From Galbibacter mesophilus (GTDB lineage: Bacteria; Bacteroidota; Bacteroidia; Flavobacteriales; Flavobacteriaceae), in the NCBI RefSeq assembly GCF_023721415.1, contig NZ_JAMQVC010000002.1:620001-684000 (forward strand): a stretch of 64,000 bases of DNA. The letters are read 5' to 3'. Below the pieces are notes generated by a model. It was given only the letters and a program-made list of their open reading frames with translations, was not told the origin of the DNA and searched no databases. A program made the position numbers and the translations under genes. Below are positions 61,842 to 64,000 of the stretch, piece after piece. Within the stretch, counting starts at the first letter, position 1; every line of letters begins with the position of its first letter.

Positions 61842-63452
61842 ATGAATGTATTACTTTTCTTGACATTTTTATGGACTGCCGTTTCATCATCTGGAACTGT
61901 AATTAGTAGTGATAGAGATAGACCAAACATCATAGTCATCCTTGCAGACGACCTTGGCTACTCGGATATTGGTTGTTACGGTTCAGAAATAAAAACCCCA
62001 AATTTAGATAAACTAGCTTCGGAAGGAGTTAGGTTTAGTCAGCTTTATAACAATACAAGATGTTGCCCTTCAAGAGCAGCTTTACTCACAGGATTATACC
62101 CGCACCAGGTAGGTATCGGAGCAATGACCGATACAGATATTCCAATTCCGGAATATCAAGGCTTTTTTCGTGAAGATGTTAAGACTATTGCAGATATATT
62201 AAAAGAAATTGGCTATAAAACATTTATTTCTGGGAAATGGCATGTTGGTGAGAAAGAGGGGCATTGGCCCAAAGATCATGGATTTGATCAAAGCTTTGCC
62301 CTAATCAATGGCGCTTCTAGCTACTTCGATTTTAAACCTTACAGAAACGATCTTTGGCCTTTAGGTAATGAAATAAAAGTAGTTGCCGATAACAAGGTTG
62401 TAGATATGAATGAAAAAGATTTCTATGCCACAGATCTATACACAGATAAGGCTTTGGATATATTGGAAAAGCATAAAACAGACGAACCATTTTTCTTATA
62501 TCTTTCTTACACAGCTCCCCACTGGCCGTTGCATGCACTTCCTGAGGATATTAAAAAGTATGAAGGTAGCTATGACGCTGGATGGGATGTAATAAGGGAA
62601 AGTAGATTTGAAAAATTAAAAGCATTAAACTTAATTGAAAGTAAAACCGTTTTATCCGGTAAAAATCTGGACACTCGTGATTGGAATGCCCTAAACGAGG
62701 AAGAAAGGAAATATGAAGCTAGGTTAATGGAGGTTTATGCGGCCATGATTGATAGGATGGATCAAAACATAGGAAAGTTGATAGATTACTTAAACACTAA
62801 AGAAGAATTGGATAATACGGTTATAATTTTTCTTTCCGACAATGGCGGTTGTTCCGCAGGGAATTTGGCAAATGGAAAGTATTCACACCCAAGATTAGAC
62901 CCCAAAGCTGAACCAGGAAGCCCTTCATCATTTACGAGTTATGGTCCGTCATGGGCAAATGTTAGTAATACTCCATTTAGGGAGTTTAAATCTAATATAC
63001 ACGAAGGAGGAATTGCAACTCCGTTTATTCTTTGGTACCCTAAGGCGATTAATTCAGGTATAATCTCAAAAACGCCTAGTCATATTATTGATGTAGTACC
63101 AACCTTATTAGATATTTGTGGAGTAGATGAAAATGAAGCCACTCTAAACACTTTAGAAGGAACTAGCTTATTACCATTTGTAACTGGAAAAGAAACCAAT
63201 TTTGAGAGGCCTTTGTATTTTGAGCATGAAGGAAATTGCGGAGTTATTTTAAAAGACTGGAAGGCTGTAAAAAATTATGGCAAGGATTGGGAACTGTACA
63301 ATTTGTCAGTAGATAGAAGCGAAACAAATAATCTTGCCAGTGAAATGCCAAAGAAACTTAAAAAATTGGTAATTCGTTATAATGAATGGGCACGGGAAAA
63401 CCGAGTACTGCCTTATGAAGATGTCAAAAAAGCAATCCCTTACCAGTTTTAG
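61842..63452 (+). CDS. sulfatase (arylsulfatase-type, family S1), exported
   Basis: 536 residues. A short hydrophobic N-terminus (about 1-18) suggests export. Metal ligands in ILADDLGYSDIGCYG (Asp35-Asp36-Asp37 region) and the formylglycine motif CCPSRAALLTG (nucleophile Cys74, C-x-P-S-R), then GKWHVG, HWPLHALPE and SDNGG. These enzymes hydrolyse sulfate esters, in flavobacteria usually of algal polysaccharides. Needs formylglycine generation by an anSME not seen here. The next sulfatase starts 1 bp after its stop; probably one operon under the palindrome. Confidence 0.92.
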   Translation: MNVLLFLTFLWTAVSSSGTVISSDRDRPNIIVILADDLGYSDIGCYGSEIKTPNLDKLASEGVRFSQLYNNTRCCPSRAALLTGLYPHQVGIGAMTDTDIPIPEYQGFFREDVKTIADILKEIGYKTFISGKWHVGEKEGHWPKDHGFDQSFALINGASSYFDFKPYRNDLWPLGNEIKVVADNKVVDMNEKDFYATDLYTDKALDILEKHKTDEPFFLYLSYTAPHWPLHALPEDIKKYEGSYDAGWDVIRESRFEKLKALNLIESKTVLSGKNLDTRDWNALNEEERKYEARLMEVYAAMIDRMDQNIGKLIDYLNTKEELDNTVIIFLSDNGGCSAGNLANGKYSHPRLDPKAEPGSPSSFTSYGPSWANVSNTPFREFKSNIHEGGIATPFILWYPKAINSGIISKTPSHIIDVVPTLLDICGVDENEATLNTLEGTSLLPFVTGKETNFERPLYFEHEGNCGVILKDWKAVKNYGKDWELYNLSVDRSETNNLASEMPKKLKKLVIRYNEWARENRVLPYEDVKKAIPYQF

Positions 63453-63453
63453 G

Positions 63454-64000
63454 ATGATAAATTTAAAATCTTCATATTTTGGATTTCTTGCAATGAGCGC
63501 GATATTAGTGTCATGTGCTAAAAAGGATAGCGCTGCTCAGTTAAATGTAATTTATATCAGTATGGAAGACATGATGCCCTCGTTCGGGTGTTATGAAGAT
63601 ACCATTGCGTATACCCCAAATATTGATAAATTTTCCGAAGATGCTATAATATTTAAGGATGCTCATTGTCAGGTTGCGCTTTGCACGCCTTCAAGAACAA
63701 GTATACTTACAGGGATAAGACCTTCAACCAGTGGAATCGTAAAAATTGATGATGATTGGCAAAAAATGTTACCTCATGCCACCTCACTGCCAAGACACTT
63801 TAGGAATTCGGGATATCACACTGTAATTGCGGGTAAAATTCACGATTATAGAAGTGGGGAAACGGACGATGCGTACAGCAAAGTTTTTGATATTCATGGA
63901 ATAGATGATAACGATTTAGCATTTAAAGCCATTGACAATGCAATCAATCAAAAGAAACCATTTTTTTTGGCATTGGGATATAGTCAAACCCATGATCCTT
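63454..64000 (+). CDS. second sulfatase, lipoprotein, 3' truncated by the window
   Basis: At least 182 residues from ATG 63454, open to the window end. A lipobox AILVSC (Cys21) indicates a surface-anchored lipoprotein. The S1-type metal site is VIYISMEDMMPSFGCY (the usual first Asp position reads Glu/Asp: MED), and the formylglycine motif CTPSRTSILTG has Cys77. GKIHDY follows as in iduronate-2-sulfatase-like enzymes. Directly follows the first sulfatase, 1 bp apart, which suggests joint action on one sulfated glycan. Its end is outside the window. Confidence 0.88.
   Translation, partial: MINLKSSYFGFLAMSAILVSCAKKDSAAQLNVIYISMEDMMPSFGCYEDTIAYTPNIDKFSEDAIIFKDAHCQVALCTPSRTSILTGIRPSTSGIVKIDDDWQKMLPHATSLPRHFRNSGYHTVIAGKIHDYRSGETDDAYSKVFDIHGIDDNDLAFKAIDNAINQKKPFFLALGYSQTHDP

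Overview
The window looks like the chromosome of a low-GC marine-type Bacteroidota, most probably a Flavobacteriaceae member. Evidence: a giant cell-surface protein with a type A type-IX-secretion C-terminal domain, a TonB receptor paired with a lipoprotein, several Bacteroidota-type promoters (TTTG, a 17-20 base spacer, TAnnTTTG), and a family set typical of flavobacteria (DUF2911, DUF1835, DUF2007, fused E1 alpha/beta, cysteine-type sulfatases). No rRNA, tRNA, CRISPR array, transposase or integrase was seen.

Layout. 1-7.7 kb: end of a glucose-dehydrogenase-like SDR, an SPFH protein, lipoproteins, a MerC-like protein, then a TonB-dependent receptor with its partner lipoprotein. 7.7-22.8 kb: an accessory-looking block with an outer-membrane barrel protein, a 3385-residue repeat-built surface protein, an unrecognised protein, a strictly phased array of 21-bp repeats, and two type II toxin-antitoxin modules (HigBA-like and ParE/RelE-like). 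It ends at the 3' end of mnmE, and att-like direct repeats occur at 7743-7762, 21977-22001 and 22768-22792. 22.8-35.3 kb: housekeeping and mixed genes (mnmE, dps, a MscS channel, rpsA, a GH43 glycosidase, small membrane proteins, photolyase, DUF2911, DUF805, aldehyde dehydrogenase).

35.3-43.0 kb: the branched-chain amino acid operon ilvD-ilvB-ilvN-ilvC-ilvA. Its leader carries two consecutive short ORFs rich in Ile/Val codons, each followed by an intrinsic terminator and a competing antiterminator pairing. It reads as two transcription attenuators in series. An internal promoter precedes ilvN and a palindromic repeat lies between ilvN and ilvC.

43.1-61.6 kb: gapN, small membrane or lipid genes (fasciclin, acyltransferase, rhomboid, SIMPL protein, DUF457-like hydrolase), MutS2 without a Smr domain, a 165-bp inverted-repeat element, uracil-DNA glycosylase, an unsecreted binding-protein-like gene with a nucleoside phosphorylase and DUF1835 gene, a SUI1-like factor with a 2OG-Fe(II) oxygenase, a fused branched-chain-type 2-oxoacid dehydrogenase E1, and two envelope lipoproteins. 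61.6-64 kb: two adjacent sulfatases, the second cut by the window end, preceded by a perfect 26-bp palindrome whose core matches the AraR/GntR operator type. This suggests the start of a sulfated-polysaccharide utilisation locus.

The strongest unusual signals are the tandem ilv attenuators, the 21-bp array, the att-like repeats at mnmE, the AraR-like palindrome, and the two-scale repeat structure of the giant gene.
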